Source of the DNA: Minwuia thermotolerans
GTDB taxonomy: Bacteria; Pseudomonadota; Alphaproteobacteria; Minwuiales; Minwuiaceae
Direction of reading: 5' to 3'
DNA: 45,095 nucleotides
NCBI GenBank assembly: GCA_021604565.1
Contig: BQJF01000031.1
Location: 1 to 45,095 of the forward strand
Shown here: positions 27,182 to 38,868 of the stretch, in pieces
Layout: the number at the start of each line of letters is the position of its first letter
How positions within the stretch are numbered: the stretch's first letter is position 1
Made by a program: the position numbers and the translations under genes
Notes under the pieces: model-generated
What the model was told of the DNA's origin: nothing
Databases searched by the model: none
Seen by the model: only the letters and a program-made list of their open reading frames with translations

Positions 27182-27750
27182 TGCCAGATAGCCAACGCAC
27201 ATGCGGGATCGAAGGGACGCCAGACGCGACGCGGGTGCGCGCCGGTCGGCTTTTCGCGATACTGCGGACAGGCCTGCTTGCCCTCGGGCTGGGACTCGCA
27301 ATCACGGCCTGCGGCTTCGAGCCGGTCTATGCCCCGGGTGGCGGATCACTGGCCAGCAGCCTGCGCAGCGTCAGCGTCGACCAGCCCCAGGGCCGGATTG
27401 GCCAGGCCATGCGGCTGGCGATACTCGACGGCATCGGCGACCGGCAGAGCGGCATCCAGCCACAGTACCGACTGCGCTCCCAGATGAAGACCGACACCGA
27501 ACGGGTCGCCATTCAGGCCGATGAATCTGCCGCGCGGGTCAATGTCATCGTCGATGTTGCCTGGCAACTGCAGGATGCCGCCGGCCTGACCACCTATGCG
27601 AGCGGCCAGGTCCGGCGCACCGTGGCCTACAATGTCGTGGCCGACACCTTCGCCACGCTGGTCGGCGAACGCGACGCGCAACGCCTCGCGGGCAAGCAGG
27701 TGGGAGAGGCCATCCGCACGCGATTGCTGCTCGCTCTAAGGGACAGATAG
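27181..27750 (+). CDS. lptE: LPS assembly lipoprotein LptE
   Basis: A 189-residue outer-membrane lipoprotein that plugs the LptD barrel and assists lipopolysaccharide export. The lipobox ITAC sets lipidated Cys44. The sequence after it, GFEPVYAPGG, is the usual start of alphaproteobacterial LptE. The ATG at 27181 overlaps the leuS stop but gives an unusually long n-region. A GTG at 27235 would give a standard 26-residue signal (RAGRLFAILRTGLLALGLGL core) and may be the true start. The order leuS-lptE-holA is the classic arrangement. Confidence 0.9.
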   Translation: MPDSQRTCGIEGTPDATRVRAGRLFAILRTGLLALGLGLAITACGFEPVYAPGGGSLASSLRSVSVDQPQGRIGQAMRLAILDGIGDRQSGIQPQYRLRSQMKTDTERVAIQADESAARVNVIVDVAWQLQDAAGLTTYASGQVRRTVAYNVVADTFATLVGERDAQRLAGKQVGEAIRTRLLLALRDR

Positions 27751-27754
27751 TCCG

Positions 27755-28804
27755 ATGGAGTGGAAGGGGCGGGACGCCGACAGCAAGCTGGGCCGCACCC
27801 ACCCCGACATTCGCCTCTATGTCTTCTACGGGCCGGATACCGGGCTTGCTGCGGAACGTGCCATGCTGGTCGCGCGCAGGCACCTGGGCGATGCCGCAGG
27901 GGCCGACGATATCCTGCGGCTCGACGGCGACGCCCTGGCGGAGGATCCAGCACGGCTTTCCGACGAGGCTGCCCAGGTCAGCATGTTCGGCGGGGAGCGT
28001 GTGATCCGCGTGACCAACGCCAGCGGGGCCGCGGCGTCCCGTGCGGTAGAGAGCTGGCTCGACAATCCGGTGGGCTCGCTTGTCACCGTCGAACTGGGCG
28101 ATGTCAGGCCTAACCAGAAACTCCGCAGTCGGGTGGCTTCTGCCAAGGTAATCAACGCTGTAGCTATAGGTTGCTACCCCGATGACGCCGGTACGATGGA
28201 CCGTCTCGTCGACGAAATCCTGCGCGAGGAGGATTTTCGCATTCTCGGCGACGCCAGACAGGCTCTCGTGGCCCGTCTTGGGCCGGATCGGAGGATGAAT
28301 CGGGAAACCATCCGCATGCTGACGCTCTATGTCGACGACCCGAAGCAGGAGATCACGGTCGCTGATGTCGAGGCGGCACTGGGAGACAGTTCCGCCGTCG
28401 GCTTCGAGACCATCGCCTTCGCCTGCCTCGGCGGCGACACGGCGCAGGCACTGCGCCTGTTCGACAAGAGCATGGCCGAGAAGACACACCCGATCATCAC
28501 GATCACGTCCCTGCTGACTCAGTTCGACCGTTTCGATGCGCTCGACGCCGCGCGCCAGGCCGGCAAGCCGGTCGATGCCGCCCTGAAAGGCATGCGGATC
28601 TTTCCCCACTCCCGTCAGGACGCCTTCCGCCGCATGGCCGACTACTGGCCCTCCGACCGTAGGGCCACAGCTCGTCGTCTGATCGTTGAGGCGGATATCC
28701 GTGGACGATCCGGCCAGCTTTCGGAGAACCTGGTCTACCGGGACCTGCTGCTCCGGCTCGGCACCGCTGCACAGGGTATGACAAAACGCAGCCGCCGTTT
28801 CTGA
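27755..28804 (+). CDS. holA: DNA polymerase III subunit delta
   Basis: A 349-residue clamp-loader delta subunit, which opens the beta clamp during loader cycling. The N-terminal domain starts at [20 protein letters not shown], where the P-loop of the related subunits is replaced, and continues to MFGGERVIRVTNA (about 85-97). The C-terminal helical collar includes FDRFDALDAARQAGKP. Length fits the family. The start is four bases after lptE. It converges with parB across a 72-base gap. Confidence 0.93.
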   Translation: MEWKGRDADSKLGRTHPDIRLYVFYGPDTGLAAERAMLVARRHLGDAAGADDILRLDGDALAEDPARLSDEAAQVSMFGGERVIRVTNASGAAASRAVESWLDNPVGSLVTVELGDVRPNQKLRSRVASAKVINAVAIGCYPDDAGTMDRLVDEILREEDFRILGDARQALVARLGPDRRMNRETIRMLTLYVDDPKQEITVADVEAALGDSSAVGFETIAFACLGGDTAQALRLFDKSMAEKTHPIITITSLLTQFDRFDALDAARQAGKPVDAALKGMRIFPHSRQDAFRRMADYWPSDRRATARRLIVEADIRGRSGQLSENLVYRDLLLRLGTAAQGMTKRSRRF

Positions 28805-28876
28805 TCAGTCACACCAGACACTGGCCTGCATTGCGGTCCTACTATTGGCAGGCACTACGCAGCCGTTAGCGCCAGA

Positions 28877-29812
28877 TCAGGTCCGCGTGAGCCGCTGGCA
28901 GATCTCGTCAAGCTGCTCCAGGGTGCGATAGGCAATGCGCACCTCACCCCTGGCACCCTTGTGCCGGATCTCGACCTTGAGTCCCAGCGCGTCAGCCAGG
29001 CTCTGCTCCAGAGCCGCAGTATCCGCGTCCTTGCGGGTTTCCGGCTTGGGCCTGGCTTCCGTGCCCTGCTTGACCTGCCGCCGGATGGCCTCGACGTCGC
29101 GCACGTTCAGGCCGCGCTCCACCACTTCCCGCGCCAGCGTTGCCGGATCATCCGCAGTGATCACCGCCCGCGCCGCCCCGGCCGTCAATTCGCCTGACCG
29201 GACGTAGGACTTCACATCATCCGGTAGGGACAGGAGACGCACCGCATTGGCGACGTGACTGCGACTCTTGCCGACGGCTTCCGCAATGTCCGCAGCGGAA
29301 TGACTGAACTCCCGCATCAGTCGCTGGTAGCCCTCCGCCTCTTCCATCGGGTTCAGATCCTGGCGCTGAATGTTCTCGATCAGCGCGATCTGCAGCGTCT
29401 CGGTATCATTCAGTTCGCGGATGATCACCGGCACTTCATGCAGTTGCGCAATCTGCGCCGCTCGCCAGCGCCGCTCGCCCGCGACGATCTCATAGTTCTC
29501 CTCCGCATCCCCTGGCAGGCGCCGGACGATCAGCGGCTGCAGGATGCCCTGGCGGTTGATCGACTGCACAAGGGTGGCGAGCTCGTCCTCGTCGAAGGCT
29601 TGGCGCGGCTGGAACTTCCCGGGCCGCAGGTAAGCAACGGGAACCTGTTTCAGGCCTCGGCTGCGGTCACGCACCCGCTCGTTGTCGCCGACTTCCTCCC
29701 CCAGCAGGGCGGAAAGGCCGCGTCCGAGGCCACGCGAGGAAGGGTTGCGACCGCTGTTCGCCGTATCCGGCCTGGGGCGGTCCTGATCACCGGAATCGTC
29801 GTTGAAGGTCAT
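28877..29812 (-). CDS. parB: chromosome-partitioning protein ParB
   Basis: A 311-residue ParB that binds parS, hydrolyses CTP and spreads as a clamp. The N-terminal RGLGRGLSALLGEE is the conserved ParA-interacting tail. The CTP-binding domain has the GERRWRAA motif and ENIQRQDLNPMEEAEGY. The central helix-turn-helix (SHSAADIAEAVGKSRSHVAN) reads parS, and the C-terminal EVRIAYRTLEQLDEICQRL dimerises. The ATG at 29812 was chosen; in-frame GTG (29851) and TTG (29881) codons upstream are alternatives. It lies downstream of parA. Three parS-like sites occur in the window (31306, 33326, 41386). Confidence 0.95.
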   Translation of the reverse strand: MTFNDDSGDQDRPRPDTANSGRNPSSRGLGRGLSALLGEEVGDNERVRDRSRGLKQVPVAYLRPGKFQPRQAFDEDELATLVQSINRQGILQPLIVRRLPGDAEENYEIVAGERRWRAAQIAQLHEVPVIIRELNDTETLQIALIENIQRQDLNPMEEAEGYQRLMREFSHSAADIAEAVGKSRSHVANAVRLLSLPDDVKSYVRSGELTAGAARAVITADDPATLAREVVERGLNVRDVEAIRRQVKQGTEARPKPETRKDADTAALEQSLADALGLKVEIRHKGARGEVRIAYRTLEQLDEICQRLTRT

Positions 29813-29948
29813 CTCTGTGCTGGCTCCCTGAACCGCATCATTGGTCGTCACGACCGGTTCTGCCCGTTTCCGGACGGGCAACTATCTGAAACATAACGGA
29901 GATCGGCGGATTCGGAATCCATCCCGGTTGCGTCCGCCAGGCCCGGCT

Positions 29949-30752
29949 TCAGGCTGCCGTCCGCTGCCGTTCCCGTCGCAGCATCTCACCGGCAAGCTGG
30001 ATATAGGCCTGGCTGCCGGCGCAGCGGTGATCATACAACAGGGCCGGGCGCCCGTGCGAGGGGGCTTCCGATACCCGGACATTGCGTGGAATGATCGTGT
30101 CATAGACCTTGGCACCCAGGTGCGCCCGCACATCATCGGCCACCTGTTCCGACAGCCGGTTGCGCCGGTCGAACATGGTCAGCACGATCCCCTGCACCTC
30201 CAGCTTCGGGTTCAGGGTGCGCCGGACCCGGTCCACCGTGGAGAGCAGTTGCGACAGACCCTCCAGCGCGAAGAACTCGCACTGCAATGGCACCAGCACC
30301 GCGTCTGCCGCCACCATGGCATTGACCGTGACCAGGTTGAGGGAGGGCGGGCAGTCGATCAGGATGAAGTCGTAATCCCGCATCACCGGGCGCAGCGCCT
30401 CATCGAGCTGGCGCTGCGGCGGGTTCAGTTCTACCAGTTCCAGTTCCGCGCCCGACAGTTCTACCGATGCCGGAATGATATCCAGATTGGGTATGGCTGA
30501 GGGCACAATGGTCGCCCCTACCGTCGATGCACGGACGAGCAGATGGTAGGAAGTGCGGTCGCGTTTCGCCCGGTCGATGCCCAACCCCGTGGAGGCATTG
30601 CCCTGCGCATCCAGGTCGACCAGCAGCACCTTCCGCCCGACCGCAGCCAGGGCGGTGCCGAGATTGATCGCCGTAGTCGTCTTGCCGACGCCACCCTTCT
30701 GGTTCACGACGGCAAGCTTGCGGGCGAGTCTGTTACCTGTTGGCATTTCCAT
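29949..30752 (-). CDS. parA: chromosome-partitioning ATPase ParA
   Basis: A 267-residue deviant-Walker ATPase that forms the nucleoid-bound gradient moving ParB-parS complexes. The P-loop KGGVGKTT (19-26) holds the signature lysine, DLDAQGNAS is the Walker A' region and DFILIDCPPSLN is Walker B. The ATG at 30752 has GGGGG ten bases upstream. It overlaps the 3' end of rsmG by 20 bases; a longer frame to 30797 would overlap more and lacks support. Downstream parB follows after about 136 bases. The C-terminus (QLAGEMLRRERQRTAA) is complete. Confidence 0.95.
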   Translation of the reverse strand: MEMPTGNRLARKLAVVNQKGGVGKTTTAINLGTALAAVGRKVLLVDLDAQGNASTGLGIDRAKRDRTSYHLLVRASTVGATIVPSAIPNLDIIPASVELSGAELELVELNPPQRQLDEALRPVMRDYDFILIDCPPSLNLVTVNAMVAADAVLVPLQCEFFALEGLSQLLSTVDRVRRTLNPKLEVQGIVLTMFDRRNRLSEQVADDVRAHLGAKVYDTIIPRNVRVSEAPSHGRPALLYDHRCAGSQAYIQLAGEMLRRERQRTAA

Positions 30753-31353
30753 GGTGTTCAAGCCCCCGAACCAGGAGTACGGAGCCAGCCTCGTCACTGA
30801 GGCTCTGATGACGCTCCCAGGAGAATTTCCAACATTTCGTGGCCGCGGTCAACTCACTCTCAATATCTTGCCCTTTCAGAAAGGCACCGACACTGTCCGG
30901 CTGCATGAAGGGTTCGACCCATTCGAGAAGCCGGGAGAGCGGTGCCAGGGCCCGTGCGCTGACCACATCGGCCTTCAGATCCGTCACCGTCTCGATTCTG
31001 CCGGTGATCACGGTGATCTCGAGCCCCATGGTGCGTGCCGCCTCTCGCAGGAAGGCGCACTTGCGGGCATCGGACTCGATCAGGGTCACATGGGCGGGAT
31101 GAGTCGCAGCGACCACCAGGCCCGGAAATCCGCCGCCGCTGCCCAGATCGATCCAGCTTCCGGCCGTATCGGGAACCAGCGGTACCAGTTGCCAGGAATC
31201 CAGCACATGCCTGGACCAGAACTGGCCAAGGGTCGATCGCGCGACCAGATTGATGCGGGGGTTCCAGCGGTTCAGCAAGGTCTCGAGATCCTGCAGGCGG
31301 GTCACTGTTTCACGTGAAACACCACTCCGCACCCTGAACCCTTCGGCATCCAT
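30733..31353 (-). CDS. rsmG: 16S rRNA (guanine(527)-N(7))-methyltransferase RsmG
   Basis: A 206-residue SAM-dependent methyltransferase that modifies G527 of 16S rRNA. The SAM-binding motif IDLGSGGGFPG is at 68-78. VTLIESDARKCAFLREAAR and the RALAPLSRLLEW segment are typical of RsmG (GidB). It starts five bases after mnmG and overlaps parA at its 3' end, so the block is a single operon. Codons 12-16 (VSRET) are encoded by a perfect parS palindrome, which places a centromere site inside the gene. Confidence 0.95.
   Translation of the reverse strand: MDAEGFRVRSGVSRETVTRLQDLETLLNRWNPRINLVARSTLGQFWSRHVLDSWQLVPLVPDTAGSWIDLGSGGGFPGLVVAATHPAHVTLIESDARKCAFLREAARTMGLEITVITGRIETVTDLKADVVSARALAPLSRLLEWVEPFMQPDSVGAFLKGQDIESELTAATKCWKFSWERHQSLSDEAGSVLLVRGLEHHGNANR
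31306..31321. other. parS site 1, inside rsmG
   Basis: TGTTTCACGTGAAACA is an exact match to the bacterial parS consensus recognised by chromosomal ParB. It lies in the first 50 coding bases of rsmG and is read as Gly-Val-Ser-Arg-Glu-Thr. Confidence 0.95.
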
Positions 31354-31358
31354 CGGCG

Positions 31359-33257
31359 TCAGCCTGCGGGTGTCCGGGCAACACCGACACCGCGCCGCAC
31401 ATGGGCCAGCAGCAGGGTCAGTGCAGCCGGAGTCACGCCCGGTATCCGACCGGCCTGGCCGAGCGTCGCCGGACGCGCGCGCTGCAGTTTCTCGACCAAC
31501 TCGTTGGACAGGCCGCTGATGGTGGCGAAGTCGATGTCGTCCGGCAACACCAGGGACTCATCCTTGCGGAAGGCGACAATGTCAGCCTGCTGTCGTTCCA
31601 TGTACCCCGCATAGACCGCATCGATCTCAAGCTGCTCCCGCACTTCCGGATCATAGGCGGCCAGTTGCGGCCAGACCCGTATCAGGTCCGACAGGTCGAT
31701 GGACGGGTAGCGCAACAGGTCAGCGGCTGTACGACGGGCGCCATCCAGGTTCACCTGCAGGCCATGGCGGCGGGCTTCCTGCGGGGTCAGGTTCAGCCCG
31801 GCGGCCATGTCGCGGGCCTGCGCCAGGGCCGTCGCCTTCGCCTTGTAGGCATCTGCCCGCGCCTGTCCGACACAACCCATCGCCACCCCGCGGGCTGTCA
31901 GACGCTGGTCGGCATTGTCGGCCCGGAGCGACAGGCGGTACTCGGCGCGGGAGGTGAACATGCGATAGGGCTCGGCCGTACCACGCGTCACCAGGTCATC
32001 AATCATGACCCCGATGTAGGCTTCTGCCCGGTCGAGAATACAGGGTGTCAGATCCCCGGCAGCGCGGGCGGCATTCAGGCCGGCGACCAGACCCTGGGCC
32101 GCCGCCTCCTCGTACCCGGTGGTGCCATTGATCTGGCCCGCGAGGAAGAGACCACCGATCCGCCGCGTTTCCAGACTGTGATGCAGTTCGCGCGGATCGA
32201 CGTAATCGTACTCGATGGCGTAGCCGGGGCGGATGATGCGGGCATTGGCCAGGCCGGGCATGTGGCGCAGCAATTCGTGCTGAACCTCTTCCGGCAGGCT
32301 GGTGGAGATCCCGTTGGGATATACGGTATCGTCGTCCAGCCCTTCCGGTTCCAGGAACACCTGATGCCGCGCCCGATCCGCAAACCGCACCACCTTGTCC
32401 TCGATGGAGGGGCAATAGCGCGGCCCGGTGGATTCGATCTGACCCGAGTACATGGGGGAGCGGGAGAGATTGGCGCGGATGATGTCATGCACCGCCGGAT
32501 TGGTCTCCGTGATGTGGCAGGAGATCTGTGGCGTCGTGATCTGCTTCGTCAGGAAGGAGAACGGGACCGGTGGCTCATCTCCCTTCTGCTCGTCGAGGGC
32601 CGACCAGTCGATGGTGCGCCCATCCAGCCGCGGCGGCGTTCCCGTCTTCAATCGCCCCAGGGCAAATCCGGCCCGTTCGAGGGTCAGCGCCAGGCCGGTC
32701 GCCGGAGCCTCCCCTGCCCGCCCGGCCGGGATGCGCTTTTCCCCGATATGGATCAGGCCGCGGAGGAAGGTGCCGGTGGTCAGCACCACCCGACCGGCGG
32801 GTAGGACTTCACCGTCAGACGTCACCACACCAGTCACGCGCGGGTGGTCCCCCGAACTGTGGATGACGAGGTCTTCGGCGGCAGCGGCCTTCAGGGTCAG
32901 ACCATCCTGTTCCGCCAGTATGGCCTGCATGGCATTGCGATAGAGCTTGCGGTCGGACTGCGCCCGCGGGCCGCGAACGGCAGGGCCGCGGGACCGGTTG
33001 AGCAGGCGGAACTGGATTCCGGCGGCATCGGCGACGCGACCCATGACTCCGTCGAGCGCATCGATCTCCCGCACCAGGTGGCCCTTGCCCAGTCCACCGA
33101 TGGCCGGGTTGCAGGACATCTCGCCGATGGTGTCCAGGCGATGGGTCAGCAGCAGCGTCCGCGCGCCGGTACGGGCGGCAGCCGCAGCGGCCTCACAGCC
33201 CGCGTGGCCGCCACCGATGACGATGACATCCCAGAATGTGCCATTTTCGCTGGTCAT
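31359..33257 (-). CDS. mnmG: tRNA uridine-5-carboxymethylaminomethyl(34) synthesis enzyme MnmG
   Basis: A 632-residue FAD enzyme that, with MnmE, modifies U34 of several tRNAs. The N-terminal Rossmann motif [14 protein letters not shown] is at 11-24. [20 protein letters not shown] and [16 protein letters not shown] are family signatures, and the C-terminal helical domain ([18 protein letters not shown]) contacts MnmE. Length is normal. It is between mnmE and rsmG; the 96-base gap to mnmE contains parS site 2. Confidence 0.96.
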   Translation of the reverse strand: MTSENGTFWDVIVIGGGHAGCEAAAAAARTGARTLLLTHRLDTIGEMSCNPAIGGLGKGHLVREIDALDGVMGRVADAAGIQFRLLNRSRGPAVRGPRAQSDRKLYRNAMQAILAEQDGLTLKAAAAEDLVIHSSGDHPRVTGVVTSDGEVLPAGRVVLTTGTFLRGLIHIGEKRIPAGRAGEAPATGLALTLERAGFALGRLKTGTPPRLDGRTIDWSALDEQKGDEPPVPFSFLTKQITTPQISCHITETNPAVHDIIRANLSRSPMYSGQIESTGPRYCPSIEDKVVRFADRARHQVFLEPEGLDDDTVYPNGISTSLPEEVQHELLRHMPGLANARIIRPGYAIEYDYVDPRELHHSLETRRIGGLFLAGQINGTTGYEEAAAQGLVAGLNAARAAGDLTPCILDRAEAYIGVMIDDLVTRGTAEPYRMFTSRAEYRLSLRADNADQRLTARGVAMGCVGQARADAYKAKATALAQARDMAAGLNLTPQEARRHGLQVNLDGARRTAADLLRYPSIDLSDLIRVWPQLAAYDPEVREQLEIDAVYAGYMERQQADIVAFRKDESLVLPDDIDFATISGLSNELVEKLQRARPATLGQAGRIPGVTPAALTLLLAHVRRGVGVARTPAG

Positions 33258-33325
33258 GGGCTGCTTCTACTCCTGCTGCCGCGTGAGTCAATGCGGTGCG
33301 GGCCTGAGACGGATCGCGGAGAGGC

Positions 33326-33341
33326 TGTTTCACGTGAAACA
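33326..33341. other. parS site 2, between mnmE and mnmG
   Basis: TGTTTCACGTGAAACA is an exact consensus parS palindrome in the intergenic gap, 2 kb from site 1. Confidence 0.95.
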
Positions 33342-33353
33342 GGTCGATCCCGG

Positions 33354-34709
33354 TCACTTGCCGATGCAGAAATCCCGGAAGATCACGTCCAGCAGATCCT
33401 CCACGTCCACCTTGCCGGTGATCCGGCCCAGCGCGCGGATCGCGATGCGCAGATCCTCCCCCACCAGCTCCAGCGGCAGCCCGTTCTCCAGGCCCTCCCG
33501 CGCCCGGTCCAGGGCCTCCACCGTGTGGCTCAGGCTTTCGCGATGCCGCCAGCGGGTCGGGGGCGCCGACCCCCCTGTGTCGGTCAGGTCGCGCGCCATA
33601 GCCGTCAGCCTGTCGAGCAGGGCCGGTAGGCCCTCGCCACTCATGACCGAGAGGTTGATGACAGATGATGACACCATATCTTGGGGTTCTGGCTCGTGCG
33701 GAAGGTCCACCTTGCTGCGCACCTGGATGACAGGCGGTTGAGCCTCCCCCGATGCACCGCCGCCCAGGTTCAGGGGCGCGGAACGGCGCCCGGCTTCCAC
33801 CAGATGGACCACGACATCCGCACTACCGGCCCGTTCCCGCGCCCGCCGGATCCCCTCCCGCTCGACCGCATTCTCCGTCTCCCGGAGACCTGCCGTGTCG
33901 AGCAGGGTCACCGCGTGACCGCCGAGATCGAGCTGCACCTCCAGCACGTCCCGCGTCGTCCCCGGCTCCGCCGTGACGATGGCGACGTCGCGTTGCGCCA
34001 GCGCGTTCAGCAGGGTCGACTTGCCCGCGTTCGGGGCGCCGACGATGGCGACCTGCAGGCCGGTCCGCACCCGCTCCCCCTGCCGCGCGTCGGCCAGGTG
34101 TTCGGCGATATGGTCGCGCAACGCCGCCAGCCGGGCCGTGGTTTCAGGCACCAGACTGTCCGGCAGGTCCTCCTCGGGGAAATCCAGCCAGGCCTCCATC
34201 CAGGCCAGCACGGCCACCAGATCGGCGCTCCAGCCCTGGTAGAGCGCGGCCAGGTGACCATCCGCCTGCTGCAGTGCCTGCCGCCGTTGCGCCGCGGTCT
34301 CGGCGGCGATCAGGTCGCCCACTCCCTCCGCAGCCGTCAGGTCGAGCTTGCCGTTGGCGACGGCGCGGCGGGTGAACTCCCCCGCCTCCGCCATGCGCAG
34401 GCCCGGCTGTGCCGCCAGCATCCGGAACAGGCCGTCCAGCACCGCGCGGCCGCCATGGACGTGCAGCTCCGCCAGATCCTCCCCCGTGTAGCTGTTCGGC
34501 GCCGGAAACCACAGCACCAGGCCCCGGTCCAGCACCTCCCCCGTCGCCGGATCGCGCAGCGCCCGCAGCGCGGCGTGGCGGGCCGGCGCCAGATCCCCGG
34601 CCAGCGCGATCAGAGCGGCGCGGGTGGCAGGTCCGGACAGGCGCACCACGGCAACCCCGGCAGGACCCGGCGCACTGGACAGCGCATGGATGGTATCGGC
34701 GGAGGTAAT
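33354..34709 (-). CDS. mnmE: tRNA uridine-5-carboxymethylaminomethyl(34) synthesis GTPase MnmE, probable ATT start
   Basis: A GTPase that pairs with MnmG to build cmnm5U34 in tRNA. Visible parts are the formyl-tetrahydrofolate-binding N-terminal domain (NSYTGEDLAELHVHGG), the G domain (GAPNAGKSTLLNAL, DTAGLRET, SKVD in place of NKxD) and the C-terminal FCIGK with the conserved Cys. The first usual start, a GTG at 34649, would remove the first beta strand. The open frame continues upstream as TSADTIHALSSAPGPAGVAV, matching the family N-terminus, and the codon at the family start position is ATT (34707-34709), with GGGGGA seven bases before it. An ATT start giving 451 residues is therefore likely. 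Confidence 0.9.
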   Translation of the reverse strand: MTSADTIHALSSAPGPAGVAVVRLSGPATRAALIALAGDLAPARHAALRALRDPATGEVLDRGLVLWFPAPNSYTGEDLAELHVHGGRAVLDGLFRMLAAQPGLRMAEAGEFTRRAVANGKLDLTAAEGVGDLIAAETAAQRRQALQQADGHLAALYQGWSADLVAVLAWMEAWLDFPEEDLPDSLVPETTARLAALRDHIAEHLADARQGERVRTGLQVAIVGAPNAGKSTLLNALAQRDVAIVTAEPGTTRDVLEVQLDLGGHAVTLLDTAGLRETENAVEREGIRRARERAGSADVVVHLVEAGRRSAPLNLGGGASGEAQPPVIQVRSKVDLPHEPEPQDMVSSSVINLSVMSGEGLPALLDRLTAMARDLTDTGGSAPPTRWRHRESLSHTVEALDRAREGLENGLPLELVGEDLRIAIRALGRITGKVDVEDLLDVIFRDFCIGK

Positions 34710-34763
34710 GGCGCAATCCCCCGAAAGGTCAGGCGGCTGGCGGGATCCGGGAAGCCGGAACGG

Positions 34764-35012
34764 TCATTCCGTCGGCTTCTTGCCCGCATTCATCATGCTG
34801 GACCACATGGCCTTCTGGATGTTCTCCATCCCCTGCATCCCCAGCGGCAGCCACTTGTTCATCAGCGCTTCCGGCTCCATGTCCCGCACGTTCTGGCGCA
34901 GCCGCTCCTCCAGTTCGCCCAGCAGACGCTCCTGCATCGGCTGCACGTCGGGCAGACCCATGAAGGTCCTGGCTTCCTCGGGCGTGCAGTCTATGTCGAT
35001 GGTGACTTTCAT
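34764..35012 (-). CDS. DUF6489 family protein
   Basis: An 82-residue protein matching the small alphaproteobacterial DUF6489 family. It opens MKVTIDIDCTPEEARTFMGLPDV, continues with a helix (QERLLGELEERLRQNVRDM) and has a methionine-rich C-terminal half (MNKWLPLGMQGMENIQKAMW). The ATG at 35012 was chosen because the family begins there; the frame continues upstream to 35090 but overlaps the opposite gene's promoter region. It is first in the mnmE operon and ends 54 bases before the proposed mnmE start. Function is unknown; the helical pattern recalls phasin-like proteins, which is speculative. Confidence 0.85.
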   Translation of the reverse strand: MKVTIDIDCTPEEARTFMGLPDVQPMQERLLGELEERLRQNVRDMEPEALMNKWLPLGMQGMENIQKAMWSSMMNAGKKPTE

Positions 35013-35113
35013 GATCGCTGTCCTATGGTCAGGAAGAGACAGACATATGACCCCATTCGGCCCCCCGGGGGCAATGGTGGCCGTCGGCAACAGGTTCCGG
35101 GAGCAGCCAGAGC

Positions 35114-37159
<2,046 letters not shown>

Positions 37160-37207
37160 CCGGAGCCGGAAGGGCGGGAGCGAGAGAAACTAGGGGGAAA
37201 CGGGCTG

Positions 37208-37696
37208 ATGCTGACAACCATCCTGGAAAGCCCGCTGGGGCCGATCCGGCTGCGCATCGATGATGACGCCATCACCGAACTGCGCTGGAAGGTGGAGGAT
37301 ACGGGCGACGGGACCGACGAAGACGTCACCCCCACCGAAATCGCCCTGAAGCACCCGCTGATCGCGGAGACCGACCGCCAGCTCCGCGCCTATTTCGCCG
37401 GCGACCTGGACGCCTTCGACCTGCCCGTCCGCCCGGAAGGCACCACGTTCCAGCGCCTGGTCTGGCACATCATGCAGCGCATCCCGAAGGGCCACGTCCG
37501 CACCTACGGCGGCGTCGCCGAGGAACTCGGCGCCTCCGCCCGCGCCGTCGGCACCGCCTGCGGCCGCAACCCTATCCCCATCATCATCCCCTGCCACCGC
37601 ATCGTCGCCGCCAACGGCAAGATGGGCGGGTTTTCTGCCACGGGAGGGGTGGAGGACAAGGTGTGGCTGTTGAGGCATGAGGGGGCATTGTTGTAG
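37208..37696 (+). CDS. ogt: methylated-DNA--[protein]-cysteine S-methyltransferase
   Basis: A 162-residue suicide DNA-repair protein that accepts the alkyl group from O6-alkylguanine. The active motif IIIPCHRIV places the acceptor at Cys129. The helix-turn-helix with the arginine finger is RTYGGVAEELGASARAVG. The N-terminal RNase H-like lobe is complete. It has no AdaA-type extension. The ATG at 37208 follows GGGGGAAA. It is the last core gene before the low-GC island. Confidence 0.94.
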   Translation: MLTTILESPLGPIRLRIDDDAITELRWKVEDTGDGTDEDVTPTEIALKHPLIAETDRQLRAYFAGDLDAFDLPVRPEGTTFQRLVWHIMQRIPKGHVRTYGGVAEELGASARAVGTACGRNPIPIIIPCHRIVAANGKMGGFSATGGVEDKVWLLRHEGALL

Positions 37697-37983
37697 GAGG
37701 TGTGCAACTGAGGCGGAGCCTTGGCTTAGCTCCAATGCGATTTATCATTTCAAAAAGCGGGTGCGGAACAGAAGCGGTGACCCGAAACCAACGGCAATAG
37801 TTGAGCCTCAGGCTTCCTTGGCTCGGGCTCGGTTAGAAACCAACATTCGCAGCACGGAGCAATTTCACGACTACCGCACGCAGACTAACCGGCCGTCCGC
37901 GGTGACCCTGAAGGCTTCGCTGACATGCAGGACGACTCACATATGACCTTCCGCAAGGCTGACAAACTTTGTAAGAAAATGAC
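37697..37983. other. left boundary of the low-GC island
   Basis: Base composition changes from GC-rich to mixed across this gap. I see no gene with family support, no tRNA, no integrase and no obvious direct repeat pairing with the right boundary. Confidence 0.5.
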
Positions 37984-38868
37984 ATGCTGAACCTGCCGGT
38001 AACAAGGGTCCCAAAGGACCCTAAGCGCTCTACTCAAAACGCGATATCTCCCTTTCGCTACCCAGGCGGCAAGGGATTCATGTCGGCTTTTCTTAAGGAA
38101 TACATGAAGAAACTTGATCCTACGCTAGAGAAGGTCATTGCCGAGCCGTACTGTGGAGGTGCTGGAGCCGCTTTGATCCTGCTGGCTGACGGCGATGCCG
38201 ATATGGTCGTGCTCAACGATGCAGATTTACGCGTATATTCCGCGTGGCTCGCCATGCTGGAAGAGCCAGAACGTTTCGTAGCGAAGCTATCCAATGTACG
38301 TTTAGATATAGCAGAATGGCTGTATCATCGTGACCTGGTAGATGGATACTCTGGTAGTGAATACGATTTCGAAGTTGGCTTCTCGACATTTTATATGAAC
38401 CGAACCACACGTTCCGGCATCATTTTAAACGCTGGCCCTATCGGCGGATACGATCAGCGTGGCAAGTGGAAACTGGACGCACGGTTCAATGTCCAACGTC
38501 TTACCAACCAGGTCTTGTGGCTTGCCACGAACCGCCACAGGATCCGGCTATCGAATTTTGACGGATTGTCGTTCATTGATCGGGAACGGCGCATGCCAGC
38601 CGCTGACAACACACTTTTTTTTATTGACCCTCCCTACGTCAAGGCCGGCGGGCGTCTCTACTATGATGGAATGAGCGAAGCTAAGCATATAGCTTTGTCC
38701 GATTTGTTGACGACCGGAAATATTAGGCACTGGATTCTGACTTATGATGACGCGCCACTAATCCGGCAATTATACAGGTCACAGAAGTGCTCAAATATTT
38801 CTGTAAATTACAGCTTACAATCAAAGCGTCTTGAGAATGAAATACTCGTGGAGCCAAATTATATATGA
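37984..38868 (+). CDS. D12-class adenine-specific DNA methyltransferase (Dam-like)
   Basis: A 294-residue N6-adenine DNA methyltransferase of the D12/Dam class. Motif X-like PFRYPGGKG (23-31) and motif I EPYCGGAGAAL (54-64) bind SAM, and the catalytic motif IV is DPPY (215-218, FFIDPPYVKAGG). ILTYDDAP (251-258) fits a later conserved motif. The N-terminus has about 20 extra residues. The codon use and lower GC differ from the core genes. It converges on the nuclease-like gene with a 10-base overlap of their 3' ends. I infer it protects host DNA from that partner. The target sequence is unknown, and the ribosome site is weak. Confidence 0.92.
   Translation: MLNLPVTRVPKDPKRSTQNAISPFRYPGGKGFMSAFLKEYMKKLDPTLEKVIAEPYCGGAGAALILLADGDADMVVLNDADLRVYSAWLAMLEEPERFVAKLSNVRLDIAEWLYHRDLVDGYSGSEYDFEVGFSTFYMNRTTRSGIILNAGPIGGYDQRGKWKLDARFNVQRLTNQVLWLATNRHRIRLSNFDGLSFIDRERRMPAADNTLFFIDPPYVKAGGRLYYDGMSEAKHIALSDLLTTGNIRHWILTYDDAPLIRQLYRSQKCSNISVNYSLQSKRLENEILVEPNYI

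Noticed and set aside
37677..37946. An 89-codon frame after the alkyltransferase gene
   Set aside because: It overlaps the end of that gene, has no ribosome site and no recognisable motif.
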